Notes under the pieces: model-generated
Database searches by the model: none
What the model saw: only the letters and a program-made list of their open reading frames with translations
What the model was told of the DNA's origin: nothing
Translations under genes and position numbers: made by a program
Shown here: positions 31,911-43,045 of the stretch, in pieces
Numbering within the stretch: position 1 is the first letter of the stretch
How the letters are laid out: each line of letters starts with the position of its first letter
Source of the DNA: Dugong dugon
Taxonomy: Eukaryota > Chordata > Mammalia > Sirenia > Dugongidae
NCBI GenBank assembly: GCA_030035585.1
Contig: CM057481.1
Location: forward strand, 55,933,128-55,997,127
DNA: 64,000 bases
Direction of reading: 5' to 3'

Positions 31911-32842
31911 ATCGGTCAAAAAGAATTTAGAAGGTCTGAGAAGTTAGTACAGGTTTTTAAGCAAGAAATGCTCCTACCAGAAGAACCAAAGAAAGATATG
32001 TAATGGCGAAACCCTCGTGTCTCTCTTCAGCAGGAATTTTCAATTGCTGTTTCCTTGGATAAGATAGGAAATATATTTATTTAAGGTAGAATTTTGAGAA
32101 GGGTATTTTTATTTTCCTCCTTACATTTTTTTTTTTTAGTTGGCATGCTCCCTCGTAAACCATGCCAGTGAATCAAGTTGACTTTTGGTGGGAAGAAGAC
32201 ATTCTGCCACATACCATGCACCATGAGCTTTGTGTGTTCCCACCCCAGAGTAGTCATGCCTGAGAAAGTGGCAGGGAGATGAAGAGCTTCAGTCTTCAGG
32301 TAGGGGGTGGTTCAGTGCAAGCTTTGTTTCCTCTGGGGATGGCAACAGAAATTATTGCCAGAGCCACTGGTGCTGGATATGAGAAAGATTAAAAGGGCAC
32401 ATGGAATATACATGGAATATTGAAAGAAAGTGATGGGGCAAGTAATGCAATTAAATATGCCTGTCCAGTTTTACCTTCCATGCAAGTTCATGGTACCATT
32501 GCTGCCAGGGTGGTTGACCCACCATGATCCATGGAAAAGCTCAATGTTAGAATGGAAAGGTTGCTGAAATCTTCAACCTTACTGATTTGAGATACCTACT
32601 TCCTGGGGGAGAAGGTACAGGAAGGTCACAGGAAACTTCAGTTAAATCTCGTAGCCAAAGGACAGAAAAAATAAGAGACCATTATTTTTTTTATTGGTGA
32701 TGCATGAGTCAGAGCAGAGAGAGGAGACTGTGATGTGTAGCATTAGGACCATGCGTAGGGTAGGGTCTCAGAAAGCACCAACAGGTGAATTTTTTGTGTG
32801 TTCCACTTAAATGAGGAGGAGATAGATTTCCATAGGCAGTAG
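31911..32842. other. unassigned DNA
   Basis: About 0.9 kb without a recognised repeat or gene; T-run at 32125-32137. Confidence 0.4.
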
Positions 32843-33030
32843 AGTTTGGTGGTATAGTCTAGAGCCTGTGTTCAAATCCTGCTTAATATCTGTGGAAACT
32901 AAGGTCCCTTAATCTTTCTGTGACTCAGTTTATTGAACTATCTTTTGGTATAGTTGTGAATATTTAATCTGTTATTATATCTAAAGCAGACATAGTAGAT
33001 GCTACAAAAGTGATTGCTATAAGCAGTAAT
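32843..33030 (+). mobile_element. MIR SINE
   Basis: GTTTGGTGGTATAGTCTAGA, GTGTTCAAATCCTGCTTAAT and CTTTCTGTGACTCAGTTTAT follow MIR order with an eroded core. Confidence 0.7.
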
Positions 33031-34341
33031 GGTATTTTTATCTTTCCTAGAGCCATTTCTAGCGTTAGTTTTTGACAGAAAGTAAAGACTTAAAAGTGTT
33101 TGATGAATGACTTCTGCATATATTTTACTTAACCTTTGGAGGACAAGTTCAAAGCAGGTACTGCCCACAACAGTGGTAAATGTTTCTAGAACATGCTGTA
33201 CACCTGGAAAAATAATGTGGATTTAATGACTAAGTGATTTCCTACCTTACTGTGCTCAGATCCACTAATTGGGAACTGGTGGCCTTTGAGAAGCTCCATC
33301 TCTCTCAAAACCCTCTAGTAAATCAATTGGAAGTGACAGTGCATGAATTGTGTAGGGTGATAGTCACGCCTTGTGATTTAGCTTTGGGGCTGGTGGCCTT
33401 GGGCTGTCCGGGTAGAAAGGCAAGAACAACTGTCAGACAACTGTGGAACCAGAGAGGCTTAATGCAAATTAAAAGTTTTTTGGTGTGTATGTTTTTTTTT
33501 TTTTTTTTGTTCTCTATGATCACCTTCTATTTAGACTTATAAAAGAAGGAAGGAAGCCTTTGAATGGCACTGGATTTTTGCAGTGATCACAGTGTGACTG
33601 TCTTGATAGCAGAGGCAGGCAAGTCCTGGATGAGGAAGAAACACCACTGAGTTGAGCATTTTAGGATATAATAGTAATGGAAGCAAGAGTAGGCAGTGTT
33701 GATCAGTCTGGACATAGCCAGGGCAATAAGCCCAGTGTGCTGTTGGGCAGGCCTGGTGGCACCCAGGGACAAATCATGAAAGGGTCTTCATGTAGGAGGA
33801 GCATTTGCTGCTCAACCAGCCATGGCCCTGTAACCTTTCCAGATGGGGAAGGAATAGGCCTCTATTTCTCTTCTCCACTGTCACATCAGGTCTGCGTGAA
33901 TGTCTCATAAGGTCATCAGCCAGCTTCTCAGCTTGTGGCTATGTGTGTTGGAGGAGACAGATTTTAAGAGTTTTTATTCATTTGTTTTTTTAAAAGAATG
34001 TGTATTATACCTCTTGAGTATTTCCTGAAGAGACTGTTGACCTAACCTTACAAATGGCTTTTCCAAGGCCAGTGACAAGACTTTTATTTCTGGCCAGAGA
34101 AGGTTCACTGATGCAGCCTGCATTCGCCAGGATGGGTCCTTCCGTCGTGCCGTCTTCATCTTTTCCTGAGTCTTTAGCATCCAAATAAGAGCCAAAAGCA
34201 TCTTACTGGGACAAAGGCCGTATTCTATCACAGTCCCACTGCCCCCGCTACCCCAGAAACCAGGGGGGTTATAGGAGTCTCAGAAAACTACGTTTCTCTG
34301 TAAAACTTTCTGCCTGTATTTTATGTCTGTGGCCACCGTAA
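33031..34341. other. unassigned DNA
   Basis: 1.3 kb without a recognised repeat, apart from a T run at 33491-33509. Frames of up to 102 codons have no recognisable domain. Confidence 0.4.
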
Positions 34342-34537
34342 GAAGCCCTGGTGGTGCGGTGGTTAAGTGCTCGACTGCTAACTGAAAGGTCAGAGGTTTG
34401 AACCCAACAGCCGCTGTGCAGGAGAAAGACGTGGCAGTCTGCTTCTGTAAAAACTGCAGTCTTGGAAACCCTATGGGACAGCTCTGCTCTATCCTGTAGG
34501 GTCACTAGGAGTTGGAATCCGCTTGACAGCAATGGCT
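34342..34537 (+). mobile_element. AfroSINE
   Basis: GAAGCCCTGGTGGTGCGGTG to GAGTTGGAATCCGCTTGAC. Confidence 0.93.
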
Positions 34538-35254
34538 CATTTTCATGGTGGGCCCAACGAGGGTCTCTCCCATTCCCCACCCCCAAGCCCAGCGCAGTGC
34601 CTTTGTGACTACTACATAGTCTGTCCAACCTCTGAAACTTTCAGCCAGCGTACAGAGTTGCTGTCTTTCGATTTCCCCCTCTCCTTGCACCTGCAAAGAC
34701 CCAGCACCTCCTTTGAAACAAACATCTATAGTGAGGATCAGCTGATCGCGAAGCTATCTCCTCCATTGGGCTGTGGAGGGCCTGGTAAGAAGAGCTGCGG
34801 GCCAAAGGTCAGGGAAAGGAGGAATTCCAGTGATTTTTTTTTTAAGAGGCAGGGGAACATTTCTCAACAGGAAAACATTGTGAATCGTATCTGGGTACTA
34901 ATAAAGCTTGAGTTGGTGCGGATTTTTCTGGGAACGGTTTTAAGCCTTTGCATTTACATCATATAGGAAAACTTGCATCCCCTGTTTCCACTGTTCATAT
35001 TTGGTGGCCTGCAGCCCATTTCAGGATGGATTTCTTTCTTTTTTTGTTCTTTTTTGTTCCCTCTTGCTTTCCCTCTCTCTCTGTCTCTTTCTTTCTGGAC
35101 ATTGTTTCCAAAGTTCTCAAATGGTGTTAATGTTATTGCCCATGATGATAATTTTAACTTGAGCGAGTCTTGCCATACTGGAGTGTTCATTTTCCCACTT
35201 CATTGTGGTCCCTGCTTAAATGGCAGCTACCTTGGCTACCCTTGATGAAAAAGC
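34538..35254. other. repeat-free block containing a candidate exon
   Basis: No repeat recognised. A frame on the plus strand stays open from 34523 to 34966 (147 codons; its start lies in SINE sequence). T- and C-rich tract at 35030-35095. Confidence 0.4.
34645..34784 (+). other. candidate 140-nt exon
   Basis: ACTTTCAG at 34637-34644 is a plausible acceptor and CTG/GTAAGA at 34782-34790 a strong donor. Between them the frame is open and reads QRTELLSFDFPLSLHLQRPS and then TSFETNIYSEDQLIAKLSPP. I do not recognise the protein. Splice-like borders occur by chance, so this is weak without conservation or transcript data. Confidence 0.2.
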
Positions 35255-35735
35255 ACCTTTCTCCTGACACTCCTTGTCCCCGTGTTCTCTTTTTCCATAG
35301 GTCTTAGTTGCTGTCTACATTTTACTGTATTTATTTCCTTATTATATGAGTCCGTATACTAGAATATAATCTCCATGGAGGCAGGGACTTTCGACTGCCT
35401 TACTGCTGTGTCCTCATCGCTTACAACTGGGGTTGGCAAACTATGACCCATGGGCCAAATCCAGCCCAAGGCCTCATTTTGTCAGTAACTAATGGGTTTT
35501 TTTTTTTTTTTTTTTTGGTATTTTAAAAGAATAAAAAAAAAAAAGGTTAAAAAAAGGAAGGAAAAAAAAGCAAACAGGCAGTAATATGCAGCAGAGTCTG
35601 TATGTGGCTCAAAAAACCTAAACTATTCACGATCTGGCCTTTTATAGGAAATAGCTACTAACTTCTGACCTAGAATGGTGTTTGGCAAGTAGCAGGTCCT
35701 CAGCAAATGCGTGTCAAGCGAGTGAATTTTGTTTA
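35255..35735 (+). mobile_element. L2 LINE 3' end, split by a hAT element
   Basis: 35255-35426 (GACACTCCTTGTCCC, CATGGAGGCAGGGACTTTCG, TGTGTCCTCATCGCTTACAA) continues at 35667-35735 (GAATGGTGTTTGGCAAGTAG, GGTCCTCAGCAAATGCG). Confidence 0.72.
35427..35666 (-). mobile_element. hAT-type element with TTGGCAAACT ends
   Basis: Opens GGGGTTGGCAAACTATGACC, then ATGGGCCAAATCCAGCCC; A- and T-rich middle (35480-35570) is probably secondarily expanded; right side TCACGATCTGGCCTTTTATA. Same family as 40350-40570 in opposite orientation. Confidence 0.8.
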
Positions 35736-36107
35736 GGTCACTCGATTTTGTAGTCTAAAGGATTATTAAAAAAAAATTTTTTTTGATCCTTGCTCTGCCT
35801 TGAATGATGCCTCACAAACATTTGGAGTTCAGTAAAAGTTTCTTGAATAGGACATCAAAACATAAAAATGCTTTCTTGTTGCTGAAAACAGTAATTGTGG
35901 TAAGATATTTTCATAGCTCTGAGTTACAGCACTTTTCACTTATATATAGCTATGAAAGCACTGATTATTTTATAATAAACTATTGTGGACAAATCTGCTA
36001 GTGTATTTTAAGTATCCAAAAGAAAAAAACCAATAATGAAGAACACGAACAATGCTTCTTGACTTTTGCCTCAATTCTGCAGGATGTAAAAAAACACTCA
36101 TTTAAAA
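35736..36107. other. unassigned AT-rich DNA
   Basis: No gene or named repeat recognised. Confidence 0.4.
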
Positions 36108-36161
36108 TTATGTTTCTCAAGTGATATCCAAAGGTCAGTGTTCAGAGGTTGTTGTTGTTAG

Positions 36162-39100
36162 GTGCCATTGAGTCAGTTCCGACTCATAGAAATCCTGTGT
36201 GCAACAGACCTTTACACTGCCCAGCCCTGCGCCATCTTCATAATCGTTGTTACGTTTGAGCCCATTTGCAGCCACTGTGTCAGTCCTTCCCGTAGAGGGT
36301 CTTCCTCTTTTTCGCCGAGCCTCTACCTTACCAAGCATGATGTCCTTCTCCAGGGACTGGTCCCTCCTGATAACATGTCCAAAGTGTGTAAGACGAACTC
36401 TCGCCATCCTTGCTTCTAATGAGCATTCTGGCTGTGCTTCTTCCAAGATGGATTTGTTCCTTCTGGCAGTCCATGGTATATTCAGTATTTTTCGCCAACA
36501 CCATATTTCAAAGGCACCAGTTCTTCTTTGGTCTTCCTTATTCATTGTCCAACTTTCGAATGCATCTGAGGTGATTGAAAAGATCATGGCACACCTTTGT
36601 CCTCAAAGTGACATCTTTGCTTTTCAACACTTTCTAGAGGTCTTTCGCAGCAGATTTGCCCAATGCAATGTTGTTTGATTTCCTGACTACTGCTTCCATG
36701 GGTGTTGATTGTGGATCCAAGTAAAATGAAATCCTTGACAACATCAATTTTTTCTCCATTTATCACGAAGTTACTTATTTGTCCCATTGTGAGGATTTTT
36801 GTTTTCTTTATGTTGAGGTGTAATCCATACTGAAGGCAGTAGCCTTTGATCTTCATCAGGAAGTGCTTCAAGTCCTCTTCACTTTCAGTAAGCGAGGTTG
36901 TGTCGTCTGCATAACACAGGCTGTTAGTGAGTCTTCTTCCAATCCTGATGTCCAGCTCTTCTTCGTATAGTCCAGCTTCTCGGATTATTTGCTCAGCATA
37001 CAGATTAAGTATGGTGAAAGGATGCAACCCTGAGGCACACCTTTTTTGATTTTAAACCATGAAATACCCCCTTGTTCTGTTTGAATGTTCCTCATGACCA
37101 CAATTAAGTGTTCTGGAATTACCATTCAACACAGCATTATCCATAATTTGTTATTATCCACACAGTCAAATAGCTTTGCATAGTAAATAAAACAAAGGTA
37201 AACGTCTTTCTGGTATTCTCTGCTATTAACAAAGATCCATCTGACATCAGCAGTGATATCCCTCATTCCACATCCTCTTCTGAATCCAGCTTGAATTTCT
37301 AGCAGTTCTGTCGATGTTACTGCTGCAGCCGCTTTTGAATGATCTTCAGCAAAATTTTACTTGTGTGTGATATTAATGTTCCAGTGCTATTCATAAGGTT
37401 TTCACTGGCTAATTCTTTTCAGAAGTAAACTGCCAGGTCCTTCTTCCTATTAATGATATTGTTTGATAATTTCCGTGTTCTGTTGAATCACCTTTCTTTG
37501 GAATGGGCGCAAATACGGATCTCTTCCAGTCACTTGGCCAGGTAGCTGTCTTCCAAATTTCTTGGCATAGACAGGTGAGCACCTCCAGCACTGCATCCAT
37601 TAGTTGAAACCTCTCAATTGGTATTCTGTCAATTCCTGGAGCCTTGTTTTTTGCTGACAGCTTCAGTGCAACTTGGACTTCTTCCTTCAATACCGTCAGT
37701 TCTTGATCATATGTTACCTCCTGAAATGATTGAAAGTCGACTAATTCTTTTCGGTTCGGTGACTCTGTCTTCCATCCATCTTCTTTTGATGCTTCCTGCA
37801 TTGTTCAATATTTTTCCCACAGAATCCTTCCAAATTGTGATTCGAGGCTTGAATATTTTCTTCAGTTCTTTTAGCTTGAGAAATGCCAAGCATGTCCTTC
37901 CCTTTTGGCTTTCTGACTCCAGGTCTTTGCACATTTCATTATAACACTTTACTTCGGCTTCTTGAGCCACCCTTTGAAATCTTCTGTTCATTTCTTTTAT
38001 TTCATCATTTCTGCCATTCACTTTAGCTACTCTGTGTTCAAGAACAAGTTTCAGAGTCTCTTCTGACATCCATTTTGGTCTTTCTTTCTTTCCTTTTTAA
38101 TGTCCTTTTCGCTTTCCTTCATGTATGCTGTCCTTCCACAGCTCGTCTGGTCTTCGGTCGTTAGTGTTCAGTGTGTCAAATCTATTCTTGAGATGGCTTC
38201 TCAATTCAGGTGGGATATACTCAAGGCTCTTGTGCACTTGTTTTAATTTTCTTCAGCTTCAAATTGAACTTGCACAGGAGGAAATGATGGTCTGTTTTGC
38301 CTTGGGCCCCTGGCCTTGTTTTAACTGATGATATTGAACTTTTCCGTCATCTCTTTCCTCAGAAGTAGTCAACTTGATTCATGTGTTTTCCATCTTGTGA
38401 GGTGTACATGTATCGTAGCCATTTATATTGTTGAAGAAAGGTATTTGCAGTGAAAAAGTCATTGGCCTTGCAAAGTTCTGTCATGTGATCTCTGGTGTCG
38501 TTTCTATCACCAAGGCCATATTTTCCAACTACCAGTCCTTTGTTTCCAAGTTTCACATTCCAATCACCAGTAATTATTAATGCATCTTGATTGCATGTTT
38601 GATCAATTCAGACAGCAGAAGTTAGTAAAAATCTTCAGTTTCCTCACCTTTGGCATTAGCGGTTGGTGCCTAAGTTTCAATAAAAGTTGTATTAATTTGT
38701 CTTCTTGTAGACGTATGAATATTGTCCTGTCAGTGACACTGTCATACTTCAGGATAGATCTTGAAATGTTCTTTTTGACGATGAACGTGACACCATTCCT
38801 CTTCAAGTTGTCATTCCTGGCATAGGAGACCATATGATAGTCCAATTCAAAATGGCCAATACCAGTCCATTTCAGCTCACTAATGCCTAAGGTATCAATG
38901 TTTATGCATTCCATTTCATTTTTGATAACTTTCAATTTTCCTAGATTCATACTTGGTACGTTCCAGGTTCCGATTATTAACAGATGTTTGTAGCTGTTTT
39001 TTTCTCATTTTGAGTTGTGCCACATGAGCACATGAAGGTCCCGAAAGCTTGGCTCCATCCACGTCATTAAGGTCAACTCTTCTTTGAGGAGGCAGCTCTT

Positions 39101-39164
39101 CCTCAGTTGTCTTTTGAGTGCCTTCCAACCTGAGGGACTCATCTTCCAGAACTACGTCAGACAA
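36162..39164 (-). pseudogene. RTE polyprotein remnant (endonuclease plus reverse transcriptase)
   Basis: Reading the minus strand from 39164: a start MSDVVLEDESLRLEGTQKTT, then the endonuclease beginning NNRNLERTKYESRK with the conserved acidic motif LGISELKWTGIGHF (38603-38950) and the later GDRNDTRDHMTELCKANDFF and GKHMNQVDYF segment (38359-38556). A linker follows (37707-38069). The reverse transcriptase starts KNKAPGIDRIPIERFQ (37409-37801) and has motif C YADD in NSLCYADDTTSLTESEEDL (36584-37027). The C-terminal end carries MARVRLTHFGHVIRRDQSLE (36135-36587). It is split into at least six frames by stops, frameshifts and a 69-nt insertion, so it cannot be active. Confidence 0.92.
37379..37447 (-). 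mobile_element. 69-nt RTE 5'-segment insert inside the reverse transcriptase region
   Basis: Minus-strand reading gives GGACCTGGCAGTTTACTTCT and TTAGCCAGTGAAAACCTTAT, which belong to the RTE 5' region, not to this position. The copy at 24-26 kb lacks it. TATTAATG is duplicated on both sides (37371-37378 and 37448-37455). Confidence 0.8.
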
Positions 39165-39599
39165 TTATATTTATAATGTTTTCATTGGCCAGTTTTTTCA
39201 GAAGTAGGTTGCCTAATCTATCTTAGTCTGGAACCTCCGCTGAAACCTGTCCACTAAGGGTGACCCTGTTGATATTTGAAATACTGGTGGCAAAGCTTCC
39301 AGTATGACAGCAACATGCGAGCCACCACAGTACAACAAACTGACAGATGCATGGTGGCTCCTCAGGGGTACTTGTTTAAAAAGTGTGGGTTCTTTGACCT
39401 CACCCCAAAATTACTGAATTGGAATCACTGGAGGTAGGTGCAAAGAGTTTATATTTTAATTAGCTCTGTATGTGATTCTGATGTTCACTAACTTTGAAAA
39501 TCATTCCGAATTCAGCTCTTGGCTGGAGTGGTAGGGTAGGGAAAGATGGAATTTACTGTATCAGTGTAAAGCTTGCATCATTGTGGGTACACTCCACGG

Positions 39600-40335
39600 T
39601 GGTGCTTCTCACACTTCTATGTCATATGAATCACACCTGGGGATATTGTTAAATGGAAGTTCCTCAAAAAGTTATATGAATATATAAAGAATCACCATAT
39701 GATCCAGCAATTCCACTCCTAGGTATTTACCCAAAAGAATTGAAAGCAGGAACACAGATACGTGGACACCAGTGTTCACTGCAGCACTACTCGAAATAGC
39801 CAAAACGTAGAAACAGCCCAAATGACCACCAACAGATGAATGGATACAAAATGTGGGACATGCATACAATGGAATATTATTCAACCTTAAAGAGAAATAA
39901 AGTCCTGATACATGCTATGACATAGATGAACTTTGAAAACATTATGCTGAGTAAAATAAGTCAGTCACAAAAGGAGAAAATATTGTATGAAATATCTAGA
40001 ATAGGCACGTGTGTAGAGACCAGAGTTTATCAGTGGCTACCAGGGATGGAAGGGAGGGGGAAGAATGGACTCATTGCTTAGGGAGCACTGAGCTTCTATT
40101 AAGGGTGATGGAAAAATTTGGAAATGGATAGTAGTGATGGTTGCACGTGATGCATGTAATTAATGTTACTGAAAGGTACATGTAAAAAACGTTGAAATGG
40201 CAACATTGCTGTATATATACTTATCACAATAAAAAAATGTAGGTTCTGATTCAGGAGTGGAGCTTCAGATTCTGCATTTCTAATGAGCTGCCGAGTGATG
40301 CTGATGATACCCGTTCTTGGACCTCATTTCCTACA
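39600..40335 (+). mobile_element. hAT-type element split by an L1
   Basis: Left piece to 39655 (GGTGCTTCTCACACTTCTA, GAATCACACCTGGGGATATT) and right piece from 40240 (GTTCTGATTCAGGAGTGG, GCATTTCTAATGAGCTGCC, GATGCTGATGATACCC) make one MER58/MER5-like element. Confidence 0.75.
39656..40239 (+). mobile_element. old L1 3' end
   Basis: CACCATATGATCCAGCAATT, CCAACAGATGAATGGATAC, CATACAATGGAATATTATTC, GGTGATGGAAAAATTTGG and a final AATAAAAAAA. The sequence is the end of ORF2 plus the 3' UTR of an L1. Confidence 0.93.
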
Positions 40336-40349
40336 GCAAGAGATTAGAA

Positions 40350-40570
40350 CAGGAGTTGGCAAATTTTTTTTCTAAAGGGTCAGATAGTAAAAATATTAAG
40401 CTTTGTGTTCCATATGGATGCTGTCACAACTACTCAGCTGAGTCACTGTAGCACAAAAGCAGCCATTGACAGTATGTTACAAATGGGTGTGGCTGTGCTC
40501 CAATAAAACTTTATTTACCAAAACAGATGGCCAGTTGGATTTGGCCTGCATCCATAGTATCAGCCCCTGG
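40350..40570 (+). mobile_element. hAT-type element with TTGGCAAA ends
   Basis: AGGAGTTGGCAAATTTTTTT, AAGGGTCAGATAGTAAAAAT, GCTCCAATAAAACTTTATTT, TTGGATTTGGCCTGCATCC. Full-length non-autonomous copy. Confidence 0.85.
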
Positions 40571-40691
40571 GTTAGAGAATCATATATCAATCATATAACT
40601 GTCCTTAAGAATTATTGAGCAATTCCATATGACAGACAGTTTGCTAGGTGCTTTCTTTGATTTGCTGCATCCTGGTATAATACACACAAAA

Positions 40692-40890
40692 GGAGCCCTG
40701 GTGGCTCAACGGTTAAGTGCTTGGCTGCTAACTGAAAGGTTGGTGGGTGAACCCACCCACTGGCTTCATGAGAGAAAGACCTGGCAGTCTGCTTCCATAA
40801 AGATTATAGCCTAGAAAACCCTATGGGGCAATTCTCCTCTGTCAAATGGGGTCATTATGAATCAGAATCGACTCAATGGCACCCAACAGC
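40692..40890 (+). mobile_element. AfroSINE
   Basis: GGAGCCCTGGTGGCTCAACG to GACTCAATGGCACCCAACAG. Confidence 0.93.
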
Positions 40891-40939
40891 ATAATACATA
40901 TGACAGCCTTGTACACGTGTGCGTGTGTGTATGAATATG

Positions 40940-41055
40940 AGAACTAAAGATCTGGGAGGTTAAGGAACTTCCTGAAGAATGCACGGCTAGCAGTTGGTAG
41001 AGTCAAAACTTGAACCCTGACCTCAGACTTTAATCTGAGTGTCCTTTCTAGTACA
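40940..41055 (-). mobile_element. MIR SINE fragment
   Basis: GGGAGGTTAAGGAACTTCC, GCACGGCTAGCAGTTGGTAG and GTCAAAACTTGAACCCTGAC are an antisense MIR core. Confidence 0.78.
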
Positions 41056-41107
41056 CAAAGTTGGTTCCATGTTAGTAATAATTCTTGCTTTGGAAATAAG
41101 TTTTCTT

Positions 41108-41242
41108 TTGAAGGACTGCTAGAATGTAAGCTCCGTGAGGACAGGAATTTTTATATTTAGTTCTCTCTGTATCCTCAAGGCCTAGAACAGTGCCTGGAAC
41201 ATAGTAGGTGCACAATAAATATTTATTGAATGAATGGCTATT
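41108..41242 (+). mobile_element. L2 LINE 3' end
   Basis: GAATGTAAGCTCCGTGAGGA, GAACAGTGCCTGGAACATAG and CAATAAATATTTATTGAATG are a textbook L2 3' end. Confidence 0.92.
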
Positions 41243-41455
41243 TCTAAATTTCCCACTTATAATAGTGTGTTTATAAGTGTAAATTTCAGAGATAAAGTCA
41301 TGTGACCAAGTATACAATTAATGTACCTTAGAGTAAATAAGTCCTAGAACTCAAATTTTTCTACATGCAGGATCTTTCATACTTAGCAATTCATAAAACT
41401 GTTTGATAAACATCATTTACAGGGACCTGAATAATTACTTTATGGTCAAACAGAT

Positions 41456-41848
41456 ATTGTTGTTAGTTCTCACCAGAAATTGGTCCAACTCATGGTGACC
41501 CCGTGCACAACAGAACTAAAAGTTGCCTGGTCCTATACCATCTTCACAATAATTGGTATGCTCAAGTCCATTGTTGCAGCCATTGCGTATTTTGAGTGAG
41601 TTACAACCTAGGGGGCTTATCTTCCAGCACTATATTGGACAATGTTCTCTTCTGATCCAGAGGGTTTTCATTGACTAATTTTAGGAAGTAAATCACCAGA
41701 CCTTTCTTCCTAGTCTGTCTTAGTCTGAAAGCTCTGCTAAAACCTGTCCACCATGAGTGACCCTGCTGGTATTTGAAATACCAGTGGCAAAGCTTCCATC
41801 ATCCTAGTGAAATGCAAACCACCACAGTATGACAGACTGACAGTGGTG
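41456..41848 (-). mobile_element. internally deleted RTE derivative, short form
   Basis: Right part (41600-41848: TCCAGCACTATATTGGACAA, AAACCTGTCCACCATGAGTG, CAGTATGACAGACTGACAG) is the RTE 5' end up to just after the start of its frame; left part (41456-41590: TTGTTGTTAGTTCTCACC, TTGTTGCAGCCATTGCG) is the RTE 3' end. About 2.8 kb of coding sequence is missing at a single junction. Confidence 0.88.
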
Positions 41849-42682
41849 GAAACAGGTATTACTCCCTCTTAATTTCAAGGCTTCACTCTCTTCTCCCATG
41901 GGTTCACATTTTGGCAAATCCTCATGATTGGAGGAATCAAGGATTAATCCTGGAGCAAGAGATTGCAGAGGAAACCTTGGTCTTCTTGTGATGGGGAGCT
42001 CCTTCTCAGATCTCATGCCACCTGCCAGATGAAATAAGGGGTCTGATGGGGAGAGAAGGGGGTAATTTCTTCTCTGTAATGAGATTTAAAAAATGAAATC
42101 CACAGACCTCGCTGGAGTGAGTTTCTTGGTAATAACATCACATATTATTAGAAAACGCACTAATTTGCAGGCATTCTTCTCATGTAAAATGAAGGGTGAT
42201 TTTATAGGTGTGTTTGAAGAATCAGTTTTAAACAGAAACACGGGAAGACAAATAAAATGGCTGCCGTGCAAGGTAACGTGCTACAGTAAAGACACTGTCG
42301 AATGGCTGAGAGTCCAGCTTTTGATCCTCAGGAGGCGAGAGGGAAGGCACAGCTCCTGAACCACAAGGAGACTCGCTCGTATAGATTTCTTCACTGTTGC
42401 TAAGCGTTTCTTGCCCCCAGTTACCTAATTATGTCACCTGCAAGCCTTGCAACTTTGTATCTCTGCAAGACTGGCGCACAGCATCTGGGCTTTGCAGTGA
42501 AATTTCTCACAAAGTGAATTTGCTTTCTCTGCTCCACGTGAGCAGCTAACCTGTCTAGTTTACCTCAGATGGAGAAATCACAACTTTAAAATTTTGAAGT
42601 TAACTTATTCACGACATTTACTATTTATCATTCCTTCTAGAAGCTGGCTGGGAAGGATGAAATGCAATTGTTTCTATCGTGT
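41849..42682. other. repeat-free block
   Basis: No repeat recognised. 42090-42600 is mixed-composition DNA (GTTACCTAATTATGTCACCT, CTCCACGTGAGCAGC with a CACGTG E-box at 42535) that could be regulatory. No splice-bounded frame stands out. Confidence 0.4.
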
Positions 42683-42957
42683 GCTTCTACCTCATTCATT
42701 CATTCTTTCAGCAAATATTTGGATTTTGACCATTTGTCAGGTGCTGTTTTTGTTCTGGGCAAACAAAATTTTTGTCCTCAAGGAGCTTTTCTGTTAATAA
42801 GTGGAGACAGACAGTGAACAAAGAAACAACTCATAAAAATAAATGATGAGTTCTAAGGAGAGTAATAATGCTGAGTTAAGGGGATTGGGGGAGCAGGTGG
42901 GTGTGGGAGGTAGGTATTTTAAATAGGGTCACCAGGGAAGGTCTTATTTAAGAGGCG

Positions 42958-43045
42958 CAGCCGCTCCTTGGAAACCCTATGGGGCAGTTCTACTCTGTCC
43001 TATAGAGTCGCTATGAGTCAGAATTGACTCGACAGCAGTGGGTAT
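42958..43045 (+). mobile_element. AfroSINE 3' half
   Basis: CAGCCGCTCCTTGGAAACC to GAATTGACTCGACAGCAGTG. The tRNA-like head is missing; the remaining half is almost consensus. Confidence 0.9.

Larger units (their letters stand above)
36148..39348 (-). mobile_element. RTE LINE, near full length
   Basis: About 3.2 kb, the usual length of RTE elements. The 3' end is at the left (TTGTTGTTAGGTGCCATTGA), the 5' untranslated region at the right (39165-39348: AACATTATAAATATAATTG, TGAAACCTGTCCACTAAGG, CTGACAGATGCATGG). In between lie an endonuclease and a reverse transcriptase, both broken. It is the reference for all RTE-derived short elements in this window. The tail is shared with the AfroSINEs. 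Confidence 0.93.
36108..39515. mobile_element. MER5-like hAT element split by the RTE
   Basis: 36108-36147 (TGTTTCTCAAGTGATATCC) and 39349-39515 (TACTTGTTTAAAAAGTGTGG, TTACTGAATTGGAATCACTG, TGATTCTGATGTTCACTAA) fit the two sides of one old hAT element, with the 3.2-kb RTE between them. Confidence 0.55.

Noticed and set aside
34954-35245. Frames on both strands right of the candidate exon
   Set aside because: Overlapping T/C-rich tract with no domain; low-complexity driven.
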